From: Candidatus Flavonifractor merdavium
GTDB taxonomy: Bacteria > Bacillota > Clostridia > Oscillospirales > Oscillospiraceae
NCBI GenBank assembly: GCA_019119335.1
Contig: DWXF01000003.1
Location: 1-35,005, forward strand
DNA: 35,005 bases
Reading direction: 5' to 3'
In this document: piece after piece, positions 7,806 through 17,400 of the stretch
How positions within the stretch are numbered: position 1 is the stretch's first letter
How the letters are laid out: the number at the start of each line of letters is the position of its first letter
Translations under genes and position numbers: made by a program
Notes under the pieces: model-generated
Database searches by the model: none
Told to the model about the DNA's origin: nothing
The model's input: only the letters and a program-made list of their open reading frames with translations

Positions 7806-10800
7806 ATGAAAAAGCGATTGTTTTCCCTGTTTCTGAGCCTGGCTGTGACGCTGTCCCTGACGGCGCTGCCGGTCTCAGCGGAGAGCGGCTCCCCCGCCGT
7901 ATCCGACAACATCAACGACCAGGACTACACCTCCTGGTCCAAGCCTGTCGCCTCCTACCTGATGGAAAATGAGGCCGGCGGTCTCACCCGGGTGGAGTAC
8001 ATCGACGGCCAGGTGGTGGTGGAGGACTACGCCTCCGACTTCACCTTCCAGTCCGGCCGCACCATCCCCATGGAACTGTCCCTGTGGGGCGGCTTCTTCG
8101 CTGGGGCGGACTACAACTTCCTGGTGTTCGGCCAGAAGAACCCCGATGAGAGCGACAGCACCGAGGTCGTCCGGGTGGTGAAGTACTCCAAGGACTGGCA
8201 GCGCCTGGGCCAGGCCAGCCTGTACGGCGCCAACACCACCACCCCCTTTGACGCCGGCTCCCTGCGGATGGACGAGTACGGCGGCCAGCTCTACATCCGC
8301 ACCTGCCACCAGATGTACGCCAGCAGCGACGGCCTGCACCACCAGGCCAACCTGACCATCTGCGTGGATCAGGAGAGCATGACCATTCTGGACTCCTATT
8401 CCCAGGTAATGAACCCCACGGTGGGCTACGTGAGCCACTCCTTTAACCAGTTCGTGCTGGCGGACAGCGACCAGAACATCATCACCCTGGACCACGGCGA
8501 CGCCTATCCCCGGGGGGCTGCCCTGATGCGCTACAACGCCAAGGCGGGCAGCGGCAAGTTCAGCGGCCTGGTCACCAATATCTCGCTCCAGAAATTCTCC
8601 GGCCAGACCGGCGACAACACCACCGGGGCCTCCCTGGGCGGGCTGGCCGAGACCAGCAGCGGCTACGTGGCGGCCTACAACTATGACGGCGCGGCGGGCA
8701 GCGGTCCCCGTACCGTCTACCTGGGCTACGTCCTCAAGGACGGCGTTACCGCCTCCAGCCGCGCCGTCTCCTCTGCCGGTACCACCACGCCCCAGCTGGT
8801 TTCCACCGGCCTGAACGGCGGCTACCTGCTGTGGAACGACAAGGAAGACCGCACCGCCGGCACTACCCTCTCTTATGTCAGCTACGACAGCACCGGCGGC
8901 ACCGGCCCGGTACAGACCGCCGCCGGCTCCCTGTCCGACTGCGCCCCCATCTATTACAACGGACAGGCGGTGTGGTACACCACTGACGACTCCGCTCCCA
9001 CCTTCTACACCCTGGACGCCTCCGGCGTCACCGCCCACCCCCTGGGCGGAAATCAGACAGATCCCGCCCCCAGCGCTACCCCTATTCCCAGCGCCACCCC
9101 TTCCCCCAATGTCACCCCGACTCCCACTCCGTCCCAGCAGCCCTCAGACAGCGGCGCGCCCCTGGACCCCAGAAGCGCCCCCACCCTGGCCGAGGCGGTG
9201 GAGCGGGCCAACATTCTGGCCGGGCGGTTTATCAGCGGTTACGAGCCCTATATTGACAGCGTTGATGTCTTTGCCGCAGTGGATGCCAACGGCACCCTCT
9301 GGGGCTGGGGAGACAGCCAGTGCCTTCTGGGCAAGGGCGGCAGCGAGATCAAACAGCCGGTATCCCTGATGGAGCAGGTGAGCCAGGTCGCCTTGGTGCA
9401 ATACGGCTCAGAGTGCGCCATCCTGGTGGTTAAGGAGGACAATACCCTCTGGGGCTGGGGGAAACTGGGCCCGATGGGCTTCCTGAACGACTGGGATGAC
9501 ACCACTCCTACCCCCATGAAGCTGATGGATGACGTGAAATCTGTGGCCGGCGGCAAGTCGGGCGCCATGGTAATCAAGCAGGACAGCACTCTCTGGTTCC
9601 TGGGCAGCCCCACCGAAGGTCAGGACGGCAGCGGAATCTGGTATACGGCCACCGCCGACCGCCCCGCCGGCGTCTACAAAGTGATGGACCAGGTGGAGAT
9701 GGTGGCCTGCGGCTTCCGGCGCTTTGCGGCCCTCAAGACCGACGGCAGCGTCTGGGTATGGGGTACCGACGGCTATTCCGGCGATGGGAAACTCATCTGC
9801 CTGCTGGGGGATCAGCCCCAGAAGCCCACCAAAATTCTGGACAATATCATCTCCGTCGGCATGTATGAGGAGAACGGCTGGGCCATCGACGCCAACGGCG
9901 GCCTGTGGAGCTGGGGCCTCAATGATTACAACGAGGTGGGCAACGGCGGGTCCTATGACACCACGGACCCCTTCACCTACTCCCACGCCCAGGTCAAGCC
10001 GGTAAAGATCCTGGACAGCGGGGTGATCTCGGCCGCCCCTTGCATGGCGGTTACCAGGGACGGCACCTGCTACCGCTGGAGCGACCAGCTGGAGGTGCCG
10101 GAGCAGTACCGGGGCTCCACTCCCGTCAAGGCGGGCAGCAATATGGTCATCGCCAGCAACTATGTGCGCTCGGACGGGGAGCTGCTGGCCACCAACCGGG
10201 ACAACATCGACTTTTACAACATGGACCCGTCCACCCGCATGAAGCTGATCCATTTTATGGACGGGTTTTTCCAGCCCCAGGCCGACTCACAGCCTGACCC
10301 CGAGCCCAGCCCGGAGCCCGGCTCCGCCTCCTTCTCCGACGTGTCCGCCTCCCACTGGGCCTACGCCGACATCCAGCGGGCCGCCGGCCAGGGGTGGATC
10401 AACGGCGTGGGCGGCGGCCGGTTTAACCCCGGCGGCACCCTGAGCAGCTACGAGTTCTTCACCCTGCTGGGCCGGGCCTTCTACCCGGAGGACACCCAGA
10501 CCGCCCAGGCCGCCCACCCCGATGAGGAGTGGTGGTATGCCCCCTGCACCGCAGCCTACCAGCACGGCGTGCTGGACGGCACCGCCGCCGGCGACTACCT
10601 GGAAGCCTACGGCGCCTGGGCCGCCCAGTACCTCTCCCCCGCCATTTCCCGGCAGGATATGGCGCAGGCCATTGCCAACCTGATGGAGGATCAGGGCTTC
10701 ACCGTTACCGAGGCCCGGAAGACAGCCGCCCAGGCCAAGATCGGCGACTGGGCCGGCATCCCGGCCTCCTACCGGGATGCCGTCAGCTCGGTGTACGCCC

Positions 10801-10916
10801 TGGGCATCATCACCGGCACCTCTCAGGGCACCTTCGCCCCCGACCAGAGCATGACCCGGGCCGAGGCCGCCGCCGTTTTGTGCCGGCTGGCCGATGCCCT
10901 GGCGGACGGCAGATAA
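7806..10916 (+). CDS. Secreted RCC1-repeat protein with C-terminal SLH domains
   Basis: A 1036-residue surface protein. It has a signal peptide (MKKRLFSLFLSLAVTLSLTA, cleavage after PVSA). Residues about 40-410 are a beta-rich region with repeated Tyr/Gly turns, perhaps a propeller. A Pro/Thr/Ser linker runs about 415-450. RCC1-type repeats lie at about 470-780, recognisable by TLWGWGDSQ, TLWGWGKLG, SVWVWGTDGYSG and GLWSWGLNDYNEVG. SLH domains occupy about 841-1036 (FSDVSASHWAYADIQRAA and TGTSQGTFAPDQSMTRAEAA). RCC1 repeats form a seven-bladed propeller in known structures; bacterial secreted versions are poorly characterised. GAAAGGAGA about eight bases upstream fixes the ATG. The predicted position is on the cell wall, and the binding partner is unknown. 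It sits between two zinc-ribbon genes with short gaps. Confidence 0.88.
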   Translation: MKKRLFSLFLSLAVTLSLTALPVSAESGSPAVSDNINDQDYTSWSKPVASYLMENEAGGLTRVEYIDGQVVVEDYASDFTFQSGRTIPMELSLWGGFFAGADYNFLVFGQKNPDESDSTEVVRVVKYSKDWQRLGQASLYGANTTTPFDAGSLRMDEYGGQLYIRTCHQMYASSDGLHHQANLTICVDQESMTILDSYSQVMNPTVGYVSHSFNQFVLADSDQNIITLDHGDAYPRGAALMRYNAKAGSGKFSGLVTNISLQKFSGQTGDNTTGASLGGLAETSSGYVAAYNYDGAAGSGPRTVYLGYVLKDGVTASSRAVSSAGTTTPQLVSTGLNGGYLLWNDKEDRTAGTTLSYVSYDSTGGTGPVQTAAGSLSDCAPIYYNGQAVWYTTDDSAPTFYTLDASGVTAHPLGGNQTDPAPSATPIPSATPSPNVTPTPTPSQQPSDSGAPLDPRSAPTLAEAVERANILAGRFISGYEPYIDSVDVFAAVDANGTLWGWGDSQCLLGKGGSEIKQPVSLMEQVSQVALVQYGSECAILVVKEDNTLWGWGKLGPMGFLNDWDDTTPTPMKLMDDVKSVAGGKSGAMVIKQDSTLWFLGSPTEGQDGSGIWYTATADRPAGVYKVMDQVEMVACGFRRFAALKTDGSVWVWGTDGYSGDGKLICLLGDQPQKPTKILDNIISVGMYEENGWAIDANGGLWSWGLNDYNEVGNGGSYDTTDPFTYSHAQVKPVKILDSGVISAAPCMAVTRDGTCYRWSDQLEVPEQYRGSTPVKAGSNMVIASNYVRSDGELLATNRDNIDFYNMDPSTRMKLIHFMDGFFQPQADSQPDPEPSPEPGSASFSDVSASHWAYADIQRAAGQGWINGVGGGRFNPGGTLSSYEFFTLLGRAFYPEDTQTAQAAHPDEEWWYAPCTAAYQHGVLDGTAAGDYLEAYGAWAAQYLSPAISRQDMAQAIANLMEDQGFTVTEARKTAAQAKIGDWAGIPASYRDAVSSVYALGIITGTSQGTFAPDQSMTRAEAAAVLCRLADALADGR

Positions 10917-10958
10917 TGACCTGGAAAGATCCCAAAACAGAGAAAGAGAGGACGCAAC

Positions 10959-11453
10959 ATGGCATTTTTTGAACAGATTGGCAAGCGGCTGGTAGACGCG
11001 GGCCAGGGCGTGGCCCAGCAGACCAAGAACTTCGCCGACGTGACCCGACTCAACAGCGAGATCTCCGAAAAGGAGCGGAAGATCACCCAGCTCTATCAGA
11101 CCATCGGCCAGACCTATTACCAGAACCACAGCCAGGCCCCCGAGCCGGAGTACCGGCAGGCGGTGGAGGAGATCCGGGCTCTGCTGACCGAGATTGCCCA
11201 GCACCAGGAGGAGATCAAGCAGATCAAGGGGATCGTTAAATGTCCCAGCTGCGGGGCGGATGTGCCCCTTCAGGCGGCCTTCTGCAACTCCTGCGGTGCC
11301 CGGATGACCCCCGGAGCTCCTCCGGCTCCCCCCGCGGAGGAGGGGCAGGTCTGCCCCGTGTGCGGGGCGGCGGTGGCCGAGGGCAACCAGTTCTGCACCC
11401 ACTGCGGCTCCAGGCTGAACCACGCCGAAACGGACGAAAATCGGGAGGGATAA
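10959..11453 (+). CDS. Coiled-coil protein with two C-terminal zinc ribbons
   Basis: A 164-residue cytoplasmic-looking protein with no signal peptide. Residues about 1-88 are helical and charged (MAFFEQIGKRLVDAGQGV, then LNSEISEKERKITQLYQTIG), consistent with a coiled coil. Two double-CxxC zinc ribbons follow: CPSCGADVPLQAAFCNSCGA near 95-114 and CPVCGAAVAEGNQFCTHCGS near 133-152. Such short zinc-ribbon proteins are common in Clostridia and their function is not established; they may act as adaptors. The gene is 42 bases after the RCC1/SLH gene and 4 bases before the next zinc-ribbon gene, so all three are probably one transcript. Confidence 0.8.
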   Translation: MAFFEQIGKRLVDAGQGVAQQTKNFADVTRLNSEISEKERKITQLYQTIGQTYYQNHSQAPEPEYRQAVEEIRALLTEIAQHQEEIKQIKGIVKCPSCGADVPLQAAFCNSCGARMTPGAPPAPPAEEGQVCPVCGAAVAEGNQFCTHCGSRLNHAETDENREG

Positions 11454-11457
11454 GGCT

Positions 11458-12123
11458 ATGTTTTGCGGAAAATGCGGAGCAAAGAACGAACCTGGCGCCA
11501 CCTTCTGCGGCAGCTGCGGCGCGCCCCTGACCGAGCCCGGGCCGGAGCGCCGTCCGGCCGCAGAGCCCGCCCCTGCGGCGGCCCCCGTCTCCGCGCAGAC
11601 CAGCGGCAAGCACAAGAAAATCGGCGTTGCCGTGGTGGCCGCCGCGGTGGTCATCGTGCTGGTGGCGCTCTTTTCTCTGCTGGGGGGACGGAGTGACACA
11701 GCCACCGCCGAGCAGCTGGTGGACCTCATGGCCAACCCCAGCGCCGAAGGTATCCTGGACCTGCTCCCCGAGGGCCTGCTGGAGACCGCCATGGAGGAGA
11801 CCGGCTACACCAGGGCTGAAGTGGCCGACGAGTTTCTGGGTGTGACCGATGAACTACGCGCCGCCATGGGCGTTCTGGACTACCTGGGCGGCGACATCAA
11901 GCTGTCCTGCAAGGCGGTGGGCACGGAGGACATGGACCCCGACGAGCTGAGCTATCTAAAGGAACAGTATGACCAGATGAATGTGGATGTGTCGGCGGCC
12001 AGGACGGTCAACATGGAGATCCGGCTTCAGGCCAAGGAATATGGTCTGGACGAGACCATCCCCTTTGAGATCCCGGTGATCAAGGTGGGGCGGTCCTGGT
12101 ACCTCAACGTGGCGGGCTTCTGA
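11458..12123 (+). CDS. Zinc-ribbon, single-pass membrane protein
   Basis: A 221-residue protein. An N-terminal zinc ribbon (MFCGKCGAKNEPGATFCGSC) is followed by an Ala/Pro-rich spacer, a transmembrane helix at about 54-76 (IGVAVVAAAVVIVLVALFSL) and an extracytoplasmic domain of about 145 residues that I do not recognise. The basic KHKK before the helix fits a zinc ribbon inside and the domain outside. Its start is 4 bases after the preceding stop, with GGGAGGGA overlapping that gene's end, which suggests translational coupling. No terminator is visible before the ECF sigma promoter. The architecture resembles other clostridial membrane proteins in which a cytoplasmic zinc ribbon is paired with an external sensing or binding domain. 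Confidence 0.8.
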   Translation: MFCGKCGAKNEPGATFCGSCGAPLTEPGPERRPAAEPAPAAAPVSAQTSGKHKKIGVAVVAAAVVIVLVALFSLLGGRSDTATAEQLVDLMANPSAEGILDLLPEGLLETAMEETGYTRAEVADEFLGVTDELRAAMGVLDYLGGDIKLSCKAVGTEDMDPDELSYLKEQYDQMNVDVSAARTVNMEIRLQAKEYGLDETIPFEIPVIKVGRSWYLNVAGF

Positions 12124-12231
12124 CCGGACACCCTCCCGCCCGAAAGATCCGATCCGCCATGCCGTAGAGAGGCTAAAGAAAACAGCCGTACATTCCGGCA
12201 GGCATTGCCGTTGGTAAGTTCGAAGCAAAAT

Positions 12232-12260
12232 TTGACAAATACAGGCAAGCGCGATACAGT
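12232..12260 (+). promoter_or_regulatory. Promoter of the membrane-anchored ECF sigma gene
   Basis: A perfect TTGACA (12232-12237) and TACAGT (12255-12260) are 17 bp apart. Transcription would start near 12267, just before the hairpin at 12274-12300. This looks like a sigma-A promoter, so basal expression would not depend on the ECF factor itself. Confidence 0.6.
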
Positions 12261-12273
12261 AGAGAAAAAGAGT

Positions 12274-12300
12274 CCCGCCGGAGGCCTGGCCTCCGGCGGG
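12274..12300 (+). promoter_or_regulatory. GC-rich perfect hairpin in the 5' leader of the ECF sigma gene
   Basis: CCCGCCGGAGGCC (12274-12286) and GGCCTCCGGCGGG (12288-12300) are perfect complements with one base between them, so the RNA would fold into a stem of about 11-12 pairs. It lies within about 10 bases of the predicted transcript 5' end and directly before GAGAGGGG (12301-12308), the likely ribosome-binding site. There is no T-run, so it is not an intrinsic terminator. It may stabilise the mRNA or modulate translation. Confidence 0.55.
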
Positions 12301-12319
12301 GAGAGGGGCGAATGGAAGG

Positions 12320-14008
12320 ATGGAAAAAGCGGAAGTGCTGGCACTTATCCCACGCTGTCTGGCGGGAGAGGAAGAGGCCCGGACAGCCCTGGTGCTGGCG
12401 GTTCAGAACCGGATATTCTACCACTGTAAGAAGATGCTGCGCAACGAGGACGACGCCCTGGACGCCACTCAGGAAATTCTGATTGCCATGCTCACCAAGC
12501 TGGACAGTCTAAAGGAGCCGGCTGCCTTCTGGGGCTGGCTCAGCGCCATGACGGCCAACTACTGCCGCAATGTCCTCCGGCGGGGAGGCAGGGAGGTGCA
12601 GATTCCGGAGGACGAGGAGGGCAACAGCCTGCTGGACACCTTCGAGACCCTGGATGCCCAGACCGTCCCTGACAAGGCCATGGACAGCGCCGAGAGTCGG
12701 CAGATGATTATGGAGTTGATTGACAACCTGCCGGAGGCCCAGCGGCTGTGCGTGCTGATGTACTACTACGACGAGATGGGGGTCAAGGACATTGCCGCCG
12801 CTCTGGATACCTCCGAGGGCACCATCAAGAGCCGCCTGAACTATGCCCGCAAGGCCATCAAAGAAGGGGTGGACCGTTACGCCGCCCAGGGAGTCAAGCT
12901 CTACGGCCTGGCTCCGCTGCCCTTTCTGGCCTATTTGCTCAAACAGGATGCCCTGCTGGGCGGCATGACCGCCGCCCAGAGCAGCGCCTGCGCCCAGGCG
13001 GCGCTGGCCGGGAGCTCCGCCGCTCTGGCGGGGGCCGCCGGAACCGGATCCGCCGGTGCGGCCGCGGGGGCCGCCGGTTCCACCGGGAAAGCCATTGCCT
13101 CCGGGATTCTGGCCCACAAGGGAGTGGTTGCCGCCGTGGCCGGGGTGGTGCTGGTGGGGGCTATCGGCGGCGCGGCCGCGCTGTCACAGCCGAAGCTGCC
13201 GGCGGAGTCGCCCACGCCGGTTCCGGTAATGGAGGTAATCTCCGCGGCTCCGGCGCCCACACCCACGCCCCTGGCAGAGCCTGCTGCCACACCCACACCG
13301 AGCCCCACGCCCAGCCCGACACCGATGCCTACGCCCACTCCGGATCCAACGGCTACACCCACGCCCACGCCAAGTCCCACGGCGGCGCCCAGCCCGACAC
13401 CGTCTCCCACACCCGCGCCCACACCCACGCCGGCCCCCTCCCGGCAGCCGCCCCAGGTCCAGCTGCGATTTACCTCATATAGCGGGTCCTACGGGGAAAA
13501 CTTTGGTTTCCCCTTCTCCTCCCTCGGCGGGGCCAGAACCCCCTTTGACGGCATTGTGTACACCACCACCAATCCCGCCGTGGCCGATGTGACGGAAAAC
13601 GGCGGCGTGGCCCTTCTGAGTCCGGGCACCGCAACCATCATCGCCACCTTCCCCGAAGACGACAACTTCCAGGTCCAGATCCCGGTCACGGTGGAGAACA
13701 GCTATAACTGGACCTACCAGTGGGCCGAGGACCCCCTCACCATATCCGCCGGAGAGACCCGCCCCAACTACATGAGCCAGTATGGCTTGAGCTCCAAGGA
13801 AAACTCGTTGCTTTCCGCCAACTGGAGCAGCAGCAATCCCGCGGTGGCCACCGTGGCAGGGCAATCCTCTCCTGACTTCTGGTGTCAGATCACCGGTGTG
13901 TCGGCGGGTTCGGCCACCATCACCGGAGTCTTTACCATTAACTCGCGGACCAACGTGGGTATGCGCCCCATGACCGCCACGGCCTCCTTCCAGGTTACCG
14001 TCTCCTGA
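12320..14008 (+). CDS. Membrane-anchored ECF sigma factor with extracellular Ig-like region
   Basis: A 562-residue fusion. Residues about 10-90 match ECF sigma region 2 ([38 protein letters not shown]). Residues about 124-180 match region 4 ([17 protein letters not shown], then the [22 protein letters not shown] and YARKAIK). An Ala/Gly-rich segment leads to a transmembrane helix at about 268-288 ([20 protein letters not shown]). A Pro/Thr-rich spacer (about 291-377) follows, then two Ig-like (BIG-type) stretches at about 380-460 and 465-562, each with a 'NPAVADV' or 'NPAVATV' strand and a 'G-TATI' strand. No separate anti-sigma gene is adjacent, so the fused external part may control sigma release or activity directly. 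The start is chosen because the sigma domain begins at once; an ATG at 12312 is in another frame. A terminator follows. Confidence 0.82.
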   Translation: MEKAEVLALIPRCLAGEEEARTALVLAVQNRIFYHCKKMLRNEDDALDATQEILIAMLTKLDSLKEPAAFWGWLSAMTANYCRNVLRRGGREVQIPEDEEGNSLLDTFETLDAQTVPDKAMDSAESRQMIMELIDNLPEAQRLCVLMYYYDEMGVKDIAAALDTSEGTIKSRLNYARKAIKEGVDRYAAQGVKLYGLAPLPFLAYLLKQDALLGGMTAAQSSACAQAALAGSSAALAGAAGTGSAGAAAGAAGSTGKAIASGILAHKGVVAAVAGVVLVGAIGGAAALSQPKLPAESPTPVPVMEVISAAPAPTPTPLAEPAATPTPSPTPSPTPMPTPTPDPTATPTPTPSPTAAPSPTPSPTPAPTPTPAPSRQPPQVQLRFTSYSGSYGENFGFPFSSLGGARTPFDGIVYTTTNPAVADVTENGGVALLSPGTATIIATFPEDDNFQVQIPVTVENSYNWTYQWAEDPLTISAGETRPNYMSQYGLSSKENSLLSANWSSSNPAVATVAGQSSPDFWCQITGVSAGSATITGVFTINSRTNVGMRPMTATASFQVTVS

Positions 14009-14195
14009 CCGGCCTGGCTGTTTGCCCGGCGTCCTCTCCGGTCATAACGGATTTGCTCGCGTGATAACTGTAATGAAAGTTTGGCGTGCCGGCCGGCATT
14101 TGCACCCATTGGGTGTTGACCGCACAACAAGCCACAAACGGAGCCGGAACAACCGGAAATCCTATGTTTCAAAAATGCCGGAAAGGGTTAAAGAG
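14009..14195. other. Intergenic stretch, nothing recognised
   Basis: Between the sigma-gene stop and its terminator there is no credible frame, RNA gene or promoter that I can support. A GCCGGCCGGC run at about 14087-14096 is the only local symmetry. Confidence 0.4.
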
Positions 14196-14235
14196 AGCCG
14201 GGCAGGAAGTTTGGGCTTCCTGTCCGGCTTTTTTC
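14196..14235 (+). terminator. Rho-independent terminator of the ECF sigma gene
   Basis: AGCCGGGCAGGAAG (14196-14209) pairs with CTTCCTGTCCGGCT (14216-14229), with one G-U pair and a 6-base loop, followed by a run of seven T. The minus-strand side has no comparable T-run, so it acts mainly on the + strand. Confidence 0.88.
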
Positions 14236-14401
14236 TCTGCCTTGCATGGCCTGCTTTATGAAGCTGCCCATGGTGGCTGCTGCCGTGTCCTGCTTTTGCC
14301 TTGTGGCATAGGCGATGGATGCTGTTATGGGCGGTACAGATGCCGGGTGGTGCGTTTCTTTCGCTTGACGTTACCAATGCGAGGGATGGTGTAGGTCTCA
14401 A
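14236..14401. other. Convergent intergenic stretch, nothing recognised
   Basis: This stretch lies between the + strand terminator and the 3' end of the minus-strand surface-protein transcript. A minus-strand frame reads a basic segment (NVKRKKRTTRHLYRP) without a start codon or ribosome-binding site of its own, so I do not call it. No terminator for the giant gene is evident. Confidence 0.35.
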
Positions 14402-14497
14402 TCAAAAGCTTATACCTATTTGCGGTGCCACTTTCCGTTCTTTTGCGATTTCCTGGGCCAGCTTGAATCCGGCGATCAAGCTGACCAGGGAAACCAT
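14402..14497 (-). CDS. Possible 31-residue ORF coupled to the giant SLH gene
   Basis: An ATG at 14497-14495 (minus) overlaps the TAA stop of the giant SLH gene by one base (TAATG), a classic coupling arrangement. The frame encodes 31 residues, starting MVSLVSLIAGFKLAQEIAKE with a hydrophobic N-terminal half and a basic C-terminal half. There is only a weak GGA-like ribosome-binding site inside the upstream gene. No family is recognised and it may be fortuitous. Confidence 0.22.
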   Translation of the reverse strand: MVSLVSLIAGFKLAQEIAKERKVAPQIGISF

Positions 14498-17400
14498 TAT
14501 TTTTCCGCATTTTTGACATATCGCATCAGAATCGTGGCGGCCTGTGCTCTGGTGGCTTGCCCCCCGGGTTCCAGTCGGCCATTGCCTACACCGGTAATTA
14601 GCTCTTGCTCCACAGCCCAAATCATGGCCGTCTGGGCCCAGCTGCTGGTTTCTGTCCCATCCGCAAAGATTGACAGGCTGCCGTCCACATCGGGGCTTCC
14701 CGCATACCGCCATAGCATGGCGGCCATCTGCTCCCGGGTAATGGGGTCATTGGGGCCGAATGTTCCGTTGCCGTAGCCCGTGACCACACCTGCGCTGTCA
14801 GCCCAGCGAATGGCTTCCGTGTACCAGACCTCCGGCGCTACATCACCATAGGGCATGGGAGCGTCCACGATCAGGCTGCCCTCCAGCCGCCAGAGAATGG
14901 TGACGAGCATGCCTCTGGTAATGGAGATGTCAGGGACAAAGGTGGTTTTGCTGGTGCCCACCATCAGGCCATGTTCCACACAGTAATGGACGCCGTCATG
15001 ATACCAGGCGTTCCTGTCCGCGTCGGTGAACGGAGCCATAGGGCAGCTTTCGTCCCTGGGACAGCCGGATGTGTCGGCGACAGGCCGGAAGGTGACGGTG
15101 ATGGTCACTTTGCCGGAGGGCTGGACGAAGGTATAGGTCCCGTCATCATTGGGCGTGACCTCCACGAGCTTGCCATTGGTATCGGTAACTGTGACTTCAT
15201 CCGTGGTATAGCCGTCATCCGGCGTGGGTGTAATGGTCACGTTGTCGCCCTTTTGAGGGGAGCTTGGCTTGACGGCGACCGAGCCGTGGTCTGGCTGCTC
15301 CACTATGGGCGGATAGGTGGGGGTGGAGGAGCTGCCGCCGGAGTCGCCGCCGGTATTGTCCGGCGGGGTAGGGGTCACCGGTGTGTCGCTGTACCCAATG
15401 GCGTAGGTGGAGAAGCATTTGACATACAGCGTCAGGCCGGTCTTGCCGCTGCTGACGGTGAAGTATTCGTCCCACTCATTTTTGTTGGCTTCTCCTTGTT
15501 TCAGTTCCTGGGCTTCACCGTCGTGCACACGATAGACGCAATAGCTGTCTTTGCCCTGCAGTTCCGTGGGCAGCGGCAGCAGGACTTCCAGCAAGACGTT
15601 GGACTGGGGGATGGGCTGAGGCGCTTCCTCTTTACCGTCCGCCGTTGTAACCGTCTTGGTCAGGGCATAGTCCATGGTCAGGGCCAGGTTGCTGCCACCA
15701 GAAATGCTCTGAATCTTTTCAAGGTCTGAGGCCGCTTCTGCTTTCTCTTTTACTGCTGCGGTGAAGATAATCTCCACCTTGCCGCCCGCCTGGACGGTTG
15801 TTTGATCCGTCTCGGTATAGACGGTATCATCCGGGAGATCAAATACGGTATCCAGTTCTCCCACCACGATGTCCGGGCTGCCAGGGGCCACCGCCACGAT
15901 GGAGTTGGTGGCTCCTTTGGGCAGGACGGCGTTACAGGTCTTATTTTCGGTGAGCTCCACCTTGCTGGTGACGGTGCGCACGTCCTTGGTGACCACCAGA
16001 TTGTAGATGCCGGGGATCAGGTTGGCAAAGTAGTATGCCCCATTCCCGTCCGTAAAAACCTCGTCAATTTTGTTGGCCCCCAGCCACAGGCTGACCACCG
16101 CGTTTTCTACCTTGGCGGCCCCGCCGTCCGTTTCCTCCGTGACGGTGCCGCTTATGGTAAACACCGCCTGCCACTGGGCGGTAAAGGCCACATTCCCGTT
16201 GGGCATGGTGAATGGGTCGCCGGGCTGGTAGAGCTGGCCGTTATACAGCCAGCCGGTAAATTTATGCGCGTCCTTGTGATACCCGCAATCAGGCAGGGTG
16301 AGGACGCTGCCCCCAATCGCCTCCAGCCCGCTCATGCTGCCTTCCGTTTCCCCGCCTCCCGCAAAGGATACGGTATACAGTACCGGCGGGGCTTGTGTAA
16401 TGGTGAGGGTGCCCACCTGCATGGTATTACCGCCGCCGGTGTGGCGGTAGTTGGAATCGGTGATCTTCACCCAGATCTCATAGCTGCCCGCCTCTTTGGG
16501 GGAGGCCGTATCTTTGCCGTTCTGCCGGTAGGTGACGGTATAGGTACAATGTTCGTCATCCGTGGTAACGGTTGCCTTTTTGGGACGGCCGTCGGCCTCC
16601 GCCACATTGTCCTTTACGGCAAAGAGCACCGGTTTGGGCTGGATGGTCAGGGTGGCCGTACCGTTTTTCAGGGTGTAGTTGTCCACATCGGCGCCCGCAA
16701 GGGTGGCGGTCAAACTGTGATTGCCCGCTGCTTGGGAATGTCCTGTGACACTGGCTGTCACCGTGTCGTTGTCCACGATGCCGGAAAGGGTGGCCGCCAC
16801 TTGCTCGGGCGTGCCGTACACCTGATTCAGGCCCGACCAGGTGGCGGAGATGGTTTTTCGGGCAATGGAGAATTCCGCCGTGGCGGTGACTTCCTCGTAA
16901 TTCGTGGCGGCGGCAAAGGTGGCGGTAACCGTGTAATCACCCGCGTCGGTGGGAATGGCGGAGTTGTCATAGTTTGCGCCGCCGGCAGTGGTGCCGGTGT
17001 AGTGGTAGCTCACATTGTCCGTGCCGTTGGTATCGGAGGCGGGAAGGGGAGCCTTGGCGGCGTCGCCGTAGGTCCATCCCGACATGGTGATGGAGGCAAC
17101 GCCCGGAATTTTGGTGATCTGCCACGCCAGCGTCGTGTTTTCGGCGCCCTTCAGCGTATAGTTGGGGTTGCTCAAAGCGGTGACCTTTGCGGTGTATGCG
17201 CCCGCATCGGTCTTTTGATGCTCCTGGCAGGTCAGTTCGCAGGTATCGTCGTCCACCAGATTGGAAATGGCGGCGGTGACGGTGTGCTGCCGGCCGTCAT
17301 AAGAAACCTCCGTTTGGCCACTCCAGGACAGCTTCACCGGGCGAGGGACAATGGTGAACGTATCGGTGGCGGTGGCTTCCCCATAATTCTGTGTGGGTGC

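Noticed and set aside
12312..12314. Alternative ATG for the ECF sigma gene
   Set aside because: It is in a different frame from the sigma region 2 sequence; the ATG at 12320 is in frame.
13200..13445. Short repeated ACCCACGCC-like units that could suggest a CRISPR or minisatellite
   Set aside because: They are in-frame codons for the Pro/Thr linker of the sigma fusion; there are no unique spacers of constant length.
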